A stretch of DNA of 11,552 nt from JBFWQM01 sp050249455 (GTDB taxonomy: Bacteria > Pseudomonadota > Alphaproteobacteria > MPNO01 > VGEU01), in contig JBFWQM010000186.1 of the NCBI GenBank assembly GCA_050249455.1, positions 1 to 11,552 on the forward strand. The letters are read 5' to 3'. Each line of letters begins with the position of its first letter. Positions within the stretch are counted from its first letter, which is position 1. The position numbers and the translations under genes are program-made. Positions 1 through 6,224 of the stretch are shown one piece after another. The notes below the pieces were generated by a model. It had not been told where the DNA came from. It ran no database searches and saw nothing but the letters and a program-made list of their open reading frames with translations.

Positions 1-134
1 ACCCGGTCGAGCGCGGTGACCGAACGCTCCGCATCGCCGAACATCAGGGTGACGTCGGCGAACTCCACCGCCGCCGGCGCATCCGCGCCCGGCGCGGCGG
101 CAGGACCGCCGCCCGCGATCTCGCTCAGCTGCAT
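1..134 (-). CDS. ABC transporter ATP-binding protein, N-terminal fragment (runs off left edge)
   Basis: Reading leftward from the ATG at 134-132, 44 codons stay open to the window edge. After a poorly conserved Ala/Gly/Pro-rich leader (about residues 1-22), residues 23-34 read VEFADVTLMFGD. This is the usual first strand of nitrate/taurine/aliphatic-sulfonate-type ABC ATPases, just ahead of the Walker A loop, which lies outside the window. The start is 4 bases after the stop of the substrate-binding protein, and permease and binding protein lie directly upstream in the same direction, so it completes an importer. The identification rests on this short segment plus operon context. No Walker or signature motif can be checked here, so it is a family-level call only. 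Confidence 0.72.
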   Translation of the reverse strand, partial: MQLSEIAGGGPAAAPGADAPAAVEFADVTLMFGDAERSVTALDR

Positions 135-138
135 GGGA

Positions 139-1173
139 TCAGCCGATGAACCTGTTGGTCCACATCTCGCCTTCCTTCATCGACGGCACGGTCTTCACCG
201 CCTTCATCGTCTCGGCGATCTTGGCGGCGTTGACCCACATCGATTCGGTCATCCGTGCGCCGGGCGTGAACGTCCCCTTGTCGCGCATGATGGTGCGGCG
301 GATCGCCTCCGCGTCGATCTTGGGGAACTCCTTCACCAGGATGTCGATGGTCTCCTGGGTATTGCCGATGATGAAATCGTTGGCCTGCGCGACCGTGCGG
401 GCGGCGCGCCGGGCGAGGTCGGGGTCCTTCTCCGCCAGTTCCTGCTTCATCATCAGGATGGTGTAGGGGAAGTCGCGGAACGACGGCACCTCGGTCGCGA
501 AGTCGATGTAGAGCTCGCCGAAGCCCTGCAGGGTCACCTGGTCGGCGTCGGGCGCCGAGCCGACGATGACGTCGACCTGGTTTTCGCGCATCGCCGCGAT
601 GCGCGTGGCGCCGAGGCCGACGGCGAGCATCTTCATGTCCTTGTCGCCGTCCATACCGTAGAGGCTGACGCCGTGCTTGAGGAACTGGGTCGGGCCGCCG
701 CCGATCGTGGCGACGCCGACCCGCGCGCCCTTCAGCGCGTGAAGCTTCTGCTCGATCGTCGCCTTGGACGTGATGCCGGCCTTCTGCATCCAGTCGTTGC
801 GCGCCGCCATCTGCATGGCGAGCCCCTGGGTGAAGGAGGCGATCACCGTCATCTTGATGCCCTTGTCCCACGCGACCAGCGGGTCGCTGGACGTGGTGCA
901 GGCGATATCGGCCTCGTTGCTGACCAACGCGGCGAGCGCCAGCGGCCCGCCCTGCACCATCTTCAGGTTCATCTCCAGGCCGTTCTTGGCCCACAGATCC
1001 TTCGCCTTGGCGATGTATACGCCAGAGAACGAGAGGCCGGGCGCGGAGCACACCGCGCGCACCGGCTTCAGCGCGCCCTGCGCGAGACCGCGCCCGCCGG
1101 GCAGCAGCGCCGCCCCGGCAAGCGCGAGGCCGGCGCCCGCACCGCGGGCGAGAACACGACGACGTCCGATCAT
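139..1173 (-). CDS. ABC transporter substrate-binding protein (SsuA/THI5/NMT1-like)
   Basis: A 344-residue periplasmic solute-binding protein. Residues 1-31 form an export signal with an Arg-rich start (GRRRVLARG) and a hydrophobic Ala/Leu/Gly core. The RR pair suggests Tat or Sec export, with cleavage near the LAQG at 30-33. The mature part shows the NMT1/THI5/SsuA pattern: 'SGVYIAKAKDLWAKNGLEM' near 50-68, 'EADIACTTSSDPLVAWDKG' near 87-105, and a central 'GARVGVATIGGG' hinge region. AGGAG lies at a good distance before the ATG. The gene sits between permease and ATPase in one operon. Family members bind sulfonates, nitrate, pyrimidine precursors, riboflavin, aromatics and others, so the ligand cannot be read from sequence. 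The operon's amidohydrolase and Rieske protein make a nitrogen-containing or ester organic compound an attractive guess, no more. Confidence 0.9.
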   Translation of the reverse strand: MIGRRRVLARGAGAGLALAGAALLPGGRGLAQGALKPVRAVCSAPGLSFSGVYIAKAKDLWAKNGLEMNLKMVQGGPLALAALVSNEADIACTTSSDPLVAWDKGIKMTVIASFTQGLAMQMAARNDWMQKAGITSKATIEQKLHALKGARVGVATIGGGPTQFLKHGVSLYGMDGDKDMKMLAVGLGATRIAAMRENQVDVIVGSAPDADQVTLQGFGELYIDFATEVPSFRDFPYTILMMKQELAEKDPDLARRAARTVAQANDFIIGNTQETIDILVKEFPKIDAEAIRRTIMRDKGTFTPGARMTESMWVNAAKIAETMKAVKTVPSMKEGEMWTNRFIG

Positions 1174-1189
1174 GGTCGAGGCTCCTGGA

Positions 1190-2023
1190 TCAGATGTGCA
1201 CGGTCTGGCGCTCGGCCTGACGCCAGCGGATTACCCGCCGCTCCAGCCAGTCGAGCGAGGTGTTGATGGCGAACACGATGACGACCAGGGCGACGATGCC
1301 GGCGAACAGCGCCGGCGCGTCGTAGGTCTGCGCCGCATAGAGGATGAAGTGGCCGAGGCCTTCGGACGAGCCGATGTACTCGCCGATCACCGCGCCGATC
1401 ACCGCGAATGGCACCGCCGACTTCAGCCCGATGAAGATCTGGGTCGCCGCGGCGGGAATGATCACGCGACCGACCGACTGGCGCCACGACGCCCCCATCA
1501 GGCGGGCGAGGCGCACCAGCTCCTCGTTGATGTTCTGCAGCCCCGAGTAGGTGTTGAAGAACACCAGGAAGAATGTCGCGAGCACGACGACGGCGATCTT
1601 CGACTGGATGCCGAGGCCGAGCCAGACGATGAACAGCGGCGCCAGCGCGATCTTCGGGATGCTGTAGATTGCGATGATGAACGGCTGGAACAGGTCGGAC
1701 AGGAACTTCGACCGCCCCAGCGCGAAGCCGAGCACGAGGCCCGCCGCCGCGCCGATCGCGTAGCCGATCACGATCTCCAGCAGGGTGATCCGCACGTCGG
1801 CGTAGAACGAGGCCTCCGTCACCAGCTCGGCGACCCGGGCGAACACGATGCTGGGACGGCTGAAGAACGCGAGGTCGGCCTGCGACACGCCGAGCTCCCA
1901 CGCCAGCAGCAGCGCCGTGAGGATACCGAGGCGCGCCGCATAGAGCCCGAGCCGCGGCATGCGCTGCCGCGCCCGCGGCCGTGCGACCGGCGTGCCGTCG
2001 AGCCGTGCGTCGATCGAGGCCAT
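1190..2023 (-). CDS. ABC transporter permease (SsuC/TauC-like)
   Basis: A 277-residue inner-membrane protein of the BPD_transp_1 type, normal length for the family. A charged cytoplasmic N-terminus (1-27) precedes hydrophobic segments near 28-46, 80-103, 113-136, 143-158, 204-216 and 236-254. The ATPase-coupling EAA loop is readable around 168-200 (ELVRLARLMGASW followed by VIIPAAATQIFIGL). The tail after 258 is charged and cytoplasmic. The start is supported by GGAGGG about 8 bases upstream on the minus strand. It lies 16 bases ahead of the binding-protein gene and 22 bases after the Rieske gene. It should form the membrane channel for the neighbouring binding protein and ATPase. Confidence 0.92.
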   Translation of the reverse strand: MASIDARLDGTPVARPRARQRMPRLGLYAARLGILTALLLAWELGVSQADLAFFSRPSIVFARVAELVTEASFYADVRITLLEIVIGYAIGAAAGLVLGFALGRSKFLSDLFQPFIIAIYSIPKIALAPLFIVWLGLGIQSKIAVVVLATFFLVFFNTYSGLQNINEELVRLARLMGASWRQSVGRVIIPAAATQIFIGLKSAVPFAVIGAVIGEYIGSSEGLGHFILYAAQTYDAPALFAGIVALVVIVFAINTSLDWLERRVIRWRQAERQTVHI

Positions 2024-2045
2024 GCTCAGCGTCCCTCCGCGAATG

Positions 2046-2402
2046 TCATGTCGCGCCTGCCGCCGGCTCCGGGCGGCGGCGGGCGTAGAGGGCGCCGGCC
2101 TCCTCCTTCACCTCGTAGACGGTGACGGCGAAGCCGGGGCAGTTGACGCCGCGCCCGTCGGACAGGCGGAAGGTGAAGACGTGCTGGCGGCAGCGCAGCA
2201 TCGCGCCGTTGCCGACCAGCTCCGCATCCATCAGCGAGGCGTTGAGGTGCGGGCACGACCGCTGCACGCCGCGGAAGCCGTCATTCACCTTGAAGACCAG
2301 GATGCCGGTCCCGTCCACGCGCGCGCGCGCCGGGAACGACACGGCAGCCGGATCGAGGCTGTCGAGCGGCTGCCAGGCGGGCTCGGTCGCGACGTCGCTC
2401 AT
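2046..2402 (-). CDS. Small Rieske [2Fe-2S] protein
   Basis: A 118-residue soluble protein with no signal peptide or membrane segment, the size of the ferredoxin components of Rieske oxygenases or of NirD-like proteins. The cluster motif is C50-P-H52 and, 18 residues later, C71-R-Q-H74, giving two Cys and two His ligands. In the second loop the usual CPxHGxxF is CRQHVFTF: the Pro after Cys and the Gly after His are missing, while both ligands and the Phe remain. The ATG (2402-2400) overlaps the amidohydrolase stop as ATGA, so translation is probably coupled and an earlier start is unlikely. No Rieske oxygenase large subunit or flavin reductase lies in the window, so its electron partner is unknown. 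It could serve an oxygenase beyond the left edge or have a non-oxygenase role. Confidence 0.88.
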   Translation of the reverse strand: MSDVATEPAWQPLDSLDPAAVSFPARARVDGTGILVFKVNDGFRGVQRSCPHLNASLMDAELVGNGAMLRCRQHVFTFRLSDGRGVNCPGFAVTVYEVKEEAGALYARRRPEPAAGAT

Positions 2403-3916
2403 GCCGCCAGCGGGCGCTGGTTGGCGACTTCCGCCAGCCGCCCGATCGCGAAGCGGCGGTCGAGGCGCAGCAGCAGGAGCCCGATCTGCATCGGGAACGG
2501 GCTGGTCAGGAACGCGGCGTAGGCAGCGCGCAGCGCATCTGCGAGCGGCAGGCCGGCGGCCGCCTGCACGCGCCGGAACGCTTCCTGCAGCCGGATCGCG
2601 TCGTCGATCTCGAGGAACTCGGCGGCGGTCATCTTCCATTCGACGCCTTCCAGCGCCGTGCCGAGCGCACCGAGGAAATCGCGCTGCGCCGGCGACAGCG
2701 CCGCGGCCGCAGGCGGGACCTCGTCCTCCGCCACCTGCAGGAACCAGTTGCGCTCGTCCTGGCCGCGCGCGAGGTCGGCGTCGTAGCGCACGCCGTTCTT
2801 GAAGGTCATCACCGGCACGAAGGCGGTGTCGGCCTTGCGCACCGCGGTGGCGCAGTCGTTGAGCTCGAATTCGCCCTTCTCCAGCCGGAACACGGTGATG
2901 TCGGCGGGCATGCCCGGGGTCAGCGCGCCGGCGCGGTCGGTCATGCGGATGGCACGCGCGGCGTTTGCCGTCACCCGCTCGATCACTTGGCCCACGGTCA
3001 TGCCCAGGCGCAGGCACACCGTCATCACGTTGGCCAGCGACTTGGTCGGGCGCACGACGTTGAACTGCTGCAGGTCGGAGGAGATGGTGTGCGGCAGGAG
3101 GCCCTGGTCGAACGCATTCTCCGCGACGTCCCAGGCGAAGTTGTAGCCGCCGAAGCCGAGGTCGAAGAGCACGCCCCGCGCCTCCGCGTCGCGCACGACG
3201 GGGAACACCTTGCCGTTCTCGTCGAGAACGCGGCCGAGGTTGTTGTGGTAGAGGTGGGTGACGATGTCGCCCTCCTCCGCCAGCCGATAGGCGTCGTAGG
3301 CGAGCAGGTGCTTCGGCCGCTGCTGCTGGAATTCGCCGACATGCATGTAGAGCGGCAGGTCGAGGATCTCCGACAGGCCCTTGGCGACCTTCAGCGCGCC
3401 GGTGCCGTAGTCGCCGACCGCATTGGCCTTGAGGTAGCGCAGGCTGTCGCGCCGCTCCTGCACCAGGTCCATCCAGCGCGCGATCGGCACGTTGCCGAGC
3501 GAGCGCACCTTGCCCTCGATGAAATGCAGCCCGATCAGCCCCATCGGGCGGATGAACGGCCCGACATAGAGGTCGGTGGTCAGCCCGTCCATCATCGCGA
3601 AGAACTCGTCGAGCGTGTCGATGCCGGGGCCGCCCGCCTCCACGAACGAGGTGACGCCCTGGTAGACGCCGATGCTGTCGGGGTCGGCGAAGCCGAGCGT
3701 GCCGTAAGCGTGGACGTGGATGTCGACCCAGCCGGGCGACAGCCAGCAGCCGGCCAGGTCGGTCTCGGCCGCCGCGGGATCGGGCGCCTGCGCGCCGACG
3801 GCGGCGACCTTGCCGTCGGCGATGACGACGTCGGTGACGGCATCGACGCCGTTCGCCGGGTCGATGACGTGGGCGTTGCGCAAGATGTGGCGGCCGGTCT
3901 GCGGCATCGGCGTCAT
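2399..3916 (-). CDS. Amidohydrolase-superfamily metallohydrolase (EF0837/Atu3266-like deacetylase type) with C-terminal extension
   Basis: A 505-residue cytosolic hydrolase, probably binuclear. Likely metal ligands are H67 and H69 in DIHVHA, K163 in LKANAVGDYG (candidate carboxylated Lys), H192 in YMHVGE, H221 in THLYHN and D281 in SSDLQQ. The N-terminal strand pattern (ILRNAHVIDPANG) and the return strand (PGMPADITVFRLEKG, near 334-348) are the usual small beta domain flanking the barrel. I chose ATG 3916 because GGGAGG lies 7-8 bases before it and the family N-terminus begins right after; an in-frame ATG at 3961 would add 15 unconserved residues. Relatives hydrolyse N-acyl or O-acyl groups or cyclic amides, so exact substrate is open. 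About 125 residues beyond the normal end (380-505) are helical, Ala-rich and unassigned. It is the first gene of the leftward operon. Confidence 0.88.
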   Translation of the reverse strand: MTPMPQTGRHILRNAHVIDPANGVDAVTDVVIADGKVAAVGAQAPDPAAAETDLAGCWLSPGWVDIHVHAYGTLGFADPDSIGVYQGVTSFVEAGGPGIDTLDEFFAMMDGLTTDLYVGPFIRPMGLIGLHFIEGKVRSLGNVPIARWMDLVQERRDSLRYLKANAVGDYGTGALKVAKGLSEILDLPLYMHVGEFQQQRPKHLLAYDAYRLAEEGDIVTHLYHNNLGRVLDENGKVFPVVRDAEARGVLFDLGFGGYNFAWDVAENAFDQGLLPHTISSDLQQFNVVRPTKSLANVMTVCLRLGMTVGQVIERVTANAARAIRMTDRAGALTPGMPADITVFRLEKGEFELNDCATAVRKADTAFVPVMTFKNGVRYDADLARGQDERNWFLQVAEDEVPPAAAALSPAQRDFLGALGTALEGVEWKMTAAEFLEIDDAIRLQEAFRRVQAAAGLPLADALRAAYAAFLTSPFPMQIGLLLLRLDRRFAIGRLAEVANQRPLAA

Positions 3917-4045
3917 CGCGGTCCCTCCCCGTTCGGCGGCGATGGGGAACCAGGAATGCAAGCGCCGTGCCAGGAGAAGAGTGGGCGGATTCCGCTCGGA
4001 TTGCGGCGGTTTCGTCGCGCGCGCGGTCGCGCCGCGCGGCGCGGG

Positions 4046-4061
4046 TGCGAAAATTTTCGCA
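4046..4061. promoter_or_regulatory. Perfect 16-bp palindrome TGCGAAAATTTTCGCA, candidate operator
   Basis: The sequence is identical on both strands with no spacer. Its AAAATTTT core stands out in a region that is otherwise almost all G and C. It lies near the middle of the divergent gap, 129 bases from the amidohydrolase start and 129 bases from the hydro-lyase start, where a dimeric repressor or activator could control both operons. I found no second copy in the window and no regulator gene next to it, so which protein binds is unknown. The function as an operator is inferred from symmetry and position. Confidence 0.55.
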
Positions 4062-4112
4062 ACGGTGCCTGTGTTTTCGGCGGCGGAGTATCATCATTCC
4101 CGGACCCGGAGA

Positions 4113-4150
4113 GGCCCCCTCCCCCCGCCCCCCTCCCGCGAGGGGAGGGG
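4113..4150. repeat. C/G-rich intergenic repeat, single arm (copy 1)
   Basis: This 38-base element is nearly identical to the left arm of the inverted repeat at 6043-6080: a GGCCCCCTCCCCC start, a short variable joint (CG here, AA there), then CCCTCCCGCGAGGGGAGGGG. The second half can fold into a short stem with a GCGA loop. It lies in the likely 5' leader of the hydro-lyase operon, between the candidate -10 and the ribosome-binding site. Repeats of this composition are common between genes in GC-rich alphaproteobacteria. A role as attenuator or RNA stabiliser is possible but unproven. Confidence 0.7.
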
Positions 4151-4190
4151 CGCCTCCGCAAAGACGGTTTGAACGGAGAGGCGCACGCCC

Positions 4191-5456
4191 ATGCCCATGA
4201 CCATCGCCGAGAAGATCCTCGCCCGCGCCGCCGGGGTGCCGCGGGTCGTGCCGGGCGAGATCGCGGTGGTGGCGGTCGACACCTGCGTGCTGACCGACAT
4301 GGCGTTCCTGCCGGCGGCGTGGCGCGAGATCCTGAAGCTGCACGACCCGGCGCGTGTCGTGGTGGCGCTCGACCACTACGTGCCGGCGAACGACCCGCTG
4401 GCCGCCGGCGCGCACGCCACAGCACGCGCCTTCGTCGAGCGGTTCGGCATCCGGCGCTTCCACGATGTCGGGCGCGACCAGGGCATCAGCCACGTCGTGG
4501 TCGCCGACAACGCCTATGCCCTGCCGGGCACGGTGATGGTGAACCCGGATTCGCACACCTGCGGCGGCGGCGCCTTCAACTGCGCCGCGCGCGGCGTCGG
4601 CCTGCCCGAGACGCTGTTCGCAGCGACCACCGGCAACAGCTGGTTCCGGGTCGGCGAGACGGTGCGCTACGAGCTGGAGGGGGCCCTGCGACCCGGCGCG
4701 TCGGCGAAGGACGTGTTCCTGCACATCGCCGGAATTTGGGGCGCGCACGTCAACCAGAACGTCGAGTTCGGCGGCCCCGGCATGGCGTCCCTCAGCCTCA
4801 ACGCGCGGCGCACGCTCGCCATCATGGGCGCCGAGCTGTCGGCGGAGTTCGTGATCTTCGAGCCCGACGAGGCGATGCTCGCCTACGTGCGCGCGCGCAA
4901 CGCCGCGCCGTTCGAGCCGGTGTGGCCCGATGCGGACGCGGCGTACAGGGAGCGCCGCCGTCTGAACCTGGGCGAGATCGAGCCGCTGGTCGCGCTGCCC
5001 GACTCGGTGGTCAACAATTCCGTGCCGGTGCGCGCGGCGGCGGGGCAGAAGATCGACCAGGCGTTCATCGGCAGCTGCGCCAACGGCACGCTCGACGACC
5101 TCGCGGTGGCGGCGAAGGTGCTGGCGGGCCGCCGCGTCGCGCCGGGGGTGCGGCTGATCGTGACGCCTGGATCGCAGGCGATCTGGCGCGAAGCGCTGGC
5201 CGCCGGCCACGTCGCCGCGCTGGCGGAAGCCGGCGCGGTGGTGACGCCGGCGACGTGCGGCGCCTGCGTCGGCGGCCACATGGGCGCGCTCGGCGCCGGC
5301 GAGGTCTGCATCACCGCCTCGACGCGCAACTTCAAGGGCCGCATGGGCCACCCGTCGGCGCGCATCTTCATGGCCTCGCCCGCCACCGTGGCGGCCTCCG
5401 CCGTCGCCGGCCGCATCGCCGCGGCGGACGGCTACTTCGCGGGAGAGGGCGCATGA
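4191..5456 (+). CDS. Aconitase/3-isopropylmalate dehydratase-type large subunit (substrate uncertain)
   Basis: A 421-residue [4Fe-4S] hydro-lyase subunit, the length of archaeal-type LeuC/homoaconitase. Likely cluster ligands are C296 in GSCANG and C356/C359 in CGACVGGHMG. Other family marks are LDHYVPA (60-66), NPDSHTCGG (118-126) and STRNFKGRMG (377-386). GGAGAGG 9 bases upstream selects ATG 4191 over the ATG two codons later. It overlaps its small subunit by ATGA. It should catalyse a reversible dehydration/hydration of a hydroxy-di- or tricarboxylic acid. The residue after GSCANG is Thr300, where isopropylmalate and homoaconitate enzymes usually have Arg, and no leuA or leuB lies nearby, so a catabolic role (dimethylmalate-, citraconate- or homoaconitate-like substrate) is as likely as leucine synthesis. 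Family assignment is firm; substrate is not. Confidence 0.9.
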   Translation: MPMTIAEKILARAAGVPRVVPGEIAVVAVDTCVLTDMAFLPAAWREILKLHDPARVVVALDHYVPANDPLAAGAHATARAFVERFGIRRFHDVGRDQGISHVVVADNAYALPGTVMVNPDSHTCGGGAFNCAARGVGLPETLFAATTGNSWFRVGETVRYELEGALRPGASAKDVFLHIAGIWGAHVNQNVEFGGPGMASLSLNARRTLAIMGAELSAEFVIFEPDEAMLAYVRARNAAPFEPVWPDADAAYRERRRLNLGEIEPLVALPDSVVNNSVPVRAAAGQKIDQAFIGSCANGTLDDLAVAAKVLAGRRVAPGVRLIVTPGSQAIWREALAAGHVAALAEAGAVVTPATCGACVGGHMGALGAGEVCITASTRNFKGRMGHPSARIFMASPATVAASAVAGRIAAADGYFAGEGA

Positions 5457-5959
5457 CCGGCCCGATCCAGGCGCGGGTGTGGAGGTTCGGCGACGACATC
5501 AACACCGACCTGATGCTGCCCGGCCCGGTGATGACGAAGCCGGAGGCGGAGCAGGCGCGCGCCGTGTTCGCCGCCAACCGCCCCGGCTGGATCGAACAGA
5601 TGAGGCCGGGCGACGCCATCGTGGCGGGGCGCAATTTCGGCATGGGCTCCAACCGCCCGGCGGCGCGGTCCCTGCGCAACATCGGCATCGGCTTCGTGCT
5701 GGCGGAATCGATCAACGGCCTGTTCTTCCGCAACAGCGTCAACTACGGCCTGCTCGCGTTCGAATGCCCCGGCTGCGCCGCGGCGTTCGCGGAAGGCGAC
5801 ACCGCCGCGCTCGACCTCGCCGCGTGGACGGTGCGCAACCCGCGCACCGGCGCCTTGCTGAAGCCGCAGCCGGTGCCGGAGCGGCTGCTCGCGCTGATGC
5901 AGGGCGGCGGCATCTTCCCGCTGATGGAGAAGGAAGGCCTGATCGCGCCGCGGCGCTGA
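5453..5959 (+). CDS. Aconitase/3-isopropylmalate dehydratase-type small subunit (substrate uncertain)
   Basis: A 168-residue swivel-domain subunit matching archaeal-type LeuD in length. GDDINTDLMLP (13-23) corresponds to the conserved GDxxxTDxIxP motif, and GRNFGMGSNRPAARSL (59-74) to the GxNFGxGSSREHA substrate loop. Here the usual SSREHA is SNRPAA: the Arg (R68) is kept, but the Glu-His pair is replaced. The specificity loop that in isopropylmalate/homoaconitate enzymes follows the Pro as [AG]RYL-type sequence reads GPVMTKP (24-30). ATG 5453 overlaps the large-subunit stop, so the two chains are made together. A GC-rich stem overlaps the 3' end. The enzyme is probably functional, on a substrate other than the textbook one. 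Confidence 0.88.
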   Translation: MTGPIQARVWRFGDDINTDLMLPGPVMTKPEAEQARAVFAANRPGWIEQMRPGDAIVAGRNFGMGSNRPAARSLRNIGIGFVLAESINGLFFRNSVNYGLLAFECPGCAAAFAEGDTAALDLAAWTVRNPRTGALLKPQPVPERLLALMQGGGIFPLMEKEGLIAPRR

Positions 5960-5977
5960 GCGCGGCGCCGGGGCTTT
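5945..5977 (+). terminator. Possible intrinsic terminator overlapping the small-subunit stop
   Basis: An 8-bp perfect GC stem (GCGCCGCG at 5945-5952 pairing with CGCGGCGC at 5961-5968) encloses an 8-base loop containing the start of the TGA stop codon, followed by GGGCTTTCCT. The T run is weak, so termination efficiency is uncertain. The position at the end of the two-gene operon is as expected. Confidence 0.35.
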
Positions 5978-6042
5978 CCTCGTCTTGAGGCTGGCGGCCT
6001 GCAGCGGCAACGATGCGAACGTCGCGATCCAGCGCCGGCACC

Positions 6043-6130
6043 GGCCCCCTCCCCCAACCCCCTCCCGCGAGGGGAGGGGGCTTTCCTTGTTCTCCCTCTC
6101 CCCTCGCGGAGGGAGTTGGGGGAAGGGGCC
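6043..6130. repeat. Long near-perfect inverted repeat (copy 2, both arms)
   Basis: The left arm 6043-6080 and right arm 6094-6130 are reverse complements apart from a few mismatches (GGCCCCCTCCCCCAAC against GGCCCCTTCCCCCAAC, then CCCTCCCGCGAGGGG against CCCTCCGCGAGGGG), with a 13-base pyrimidine-rich loop CTTTCCTTGTTCT. The left arm matches the single-arm copy at 4113-4150. Each arm can also form its own small hairpin, so the whole may fold as a long cruciform-like stem. It lies between the hydro-lyase operon and arsR and may act as a terminator or be a mobile repeat of the REP/MITE kind. No transposase or target duplication was recognised. Confidence 0.8.
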
Positions 6131-6162
6131 GCCGCGCGCCCGCGAGACACGATGCAGAAGCG

Positions 6163-6191
6163 TTGTCCGCTGCGGCCCGCGGCCGTGATAT
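6163..6191 (+). promoter_or_regulatory. Possible arsR promoter
   Basis: TTGTCC at 6163-6168 could be a -35 element. A weak -10 (TGATAT, 6186-6191) follows after 17 bases, so transcription would begin inside the operator-like inverted repeat at 6194-6215. The -10 match is poor, and the call relies mostly on spacing and on the adjacent operator. Confidence 0.3.
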
Positions 6192-6193
6192 CG

Positions 6194-6215
6194 TCCATCG
6201 TCGAATAACGATGGA
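6194..6215. promoter_or_regulatory. Inverted repeat, likely ArsR operator
   Basis: TCCATCGT (6194-6201) and ACGATGGA (6208-6215) are perfect 8-bp reverse complements around a 6-base CGAATA spacer. The site ends 9 bases before the arsR GTG start. ArsR-family repressors normally bind such inverted repeats over their own promoter and release when metalloid binds. The symmetry is seen directly; binding by the adjacent ArsR is inferred from position and family behaviour. Confidence 0.65.
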
Positions 6216-6224
6216 TTACCTGCC

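Larger units (their letters stand above)
3917..4190. promoter_or_regulatory. Divergent promoter region between the amidohydrolase and hydro-lyase operons
   Basis: This 274-base gap separates the starts of two divergent operons and should contain both promoters. Visible elements are a perfect 16-bp palindrome with an A/T core at 4046-4061, a TATCAT at 4089-4094 that could be the -10 of the rightward promoter (no convincing -35 at the normal distance), a C/G-rich hairpin repeat at 4113-4150, and GGAGAGG as ribosome-binding site 9 bases before the ATG at 4191. On the leftward side only GGGAGG before 3916 is clear. Apparent open frames through this region are GC-driven and have no recognisable protein character. 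Confidence 0.6.

Noticed and set aside
764..2125. Open frames antisense to the ABC transporter genes
   Set aside because: Composition is Arg/Asp/Glu/His-rich without domain patterns, and the opposite strand holds clear permease and binding-protein genes.
4094..4425. Short leftward frames across the divergent promoter and the start of the large hydro-lyase subunit
   Set aside because: They run through the C/G repeat and a conserved gene on the other strand; no ribosome-binding site or family pattern.
2046..5351. A very long leftward open frame (over 1,000 codons) opposite the hydro-lyase genes and through the amidohydrolase gene
   Set aside because: Only its last 118 codons (Rieske) look like protein. 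The rest is Arg/Gly/Ala/His-rich, runs antisense or out of frame to well-conserved genes, and is a product of high GC content.
2987..5959. A long rightward open frame spanning the amidohydrolase antisense strand and the large hydro-lyase subunit
   Set aside because: Only the final part, from 5453, encodes a recognisable protein (small subunit). The rest is a low-complexity shadow.
5985..6188. Small rightward open frame through the inverted repeat before arsR
   Set aside because: It is mostly translation of the repeat (Pro/Arg/Gly-rich) with no supporting start signal.
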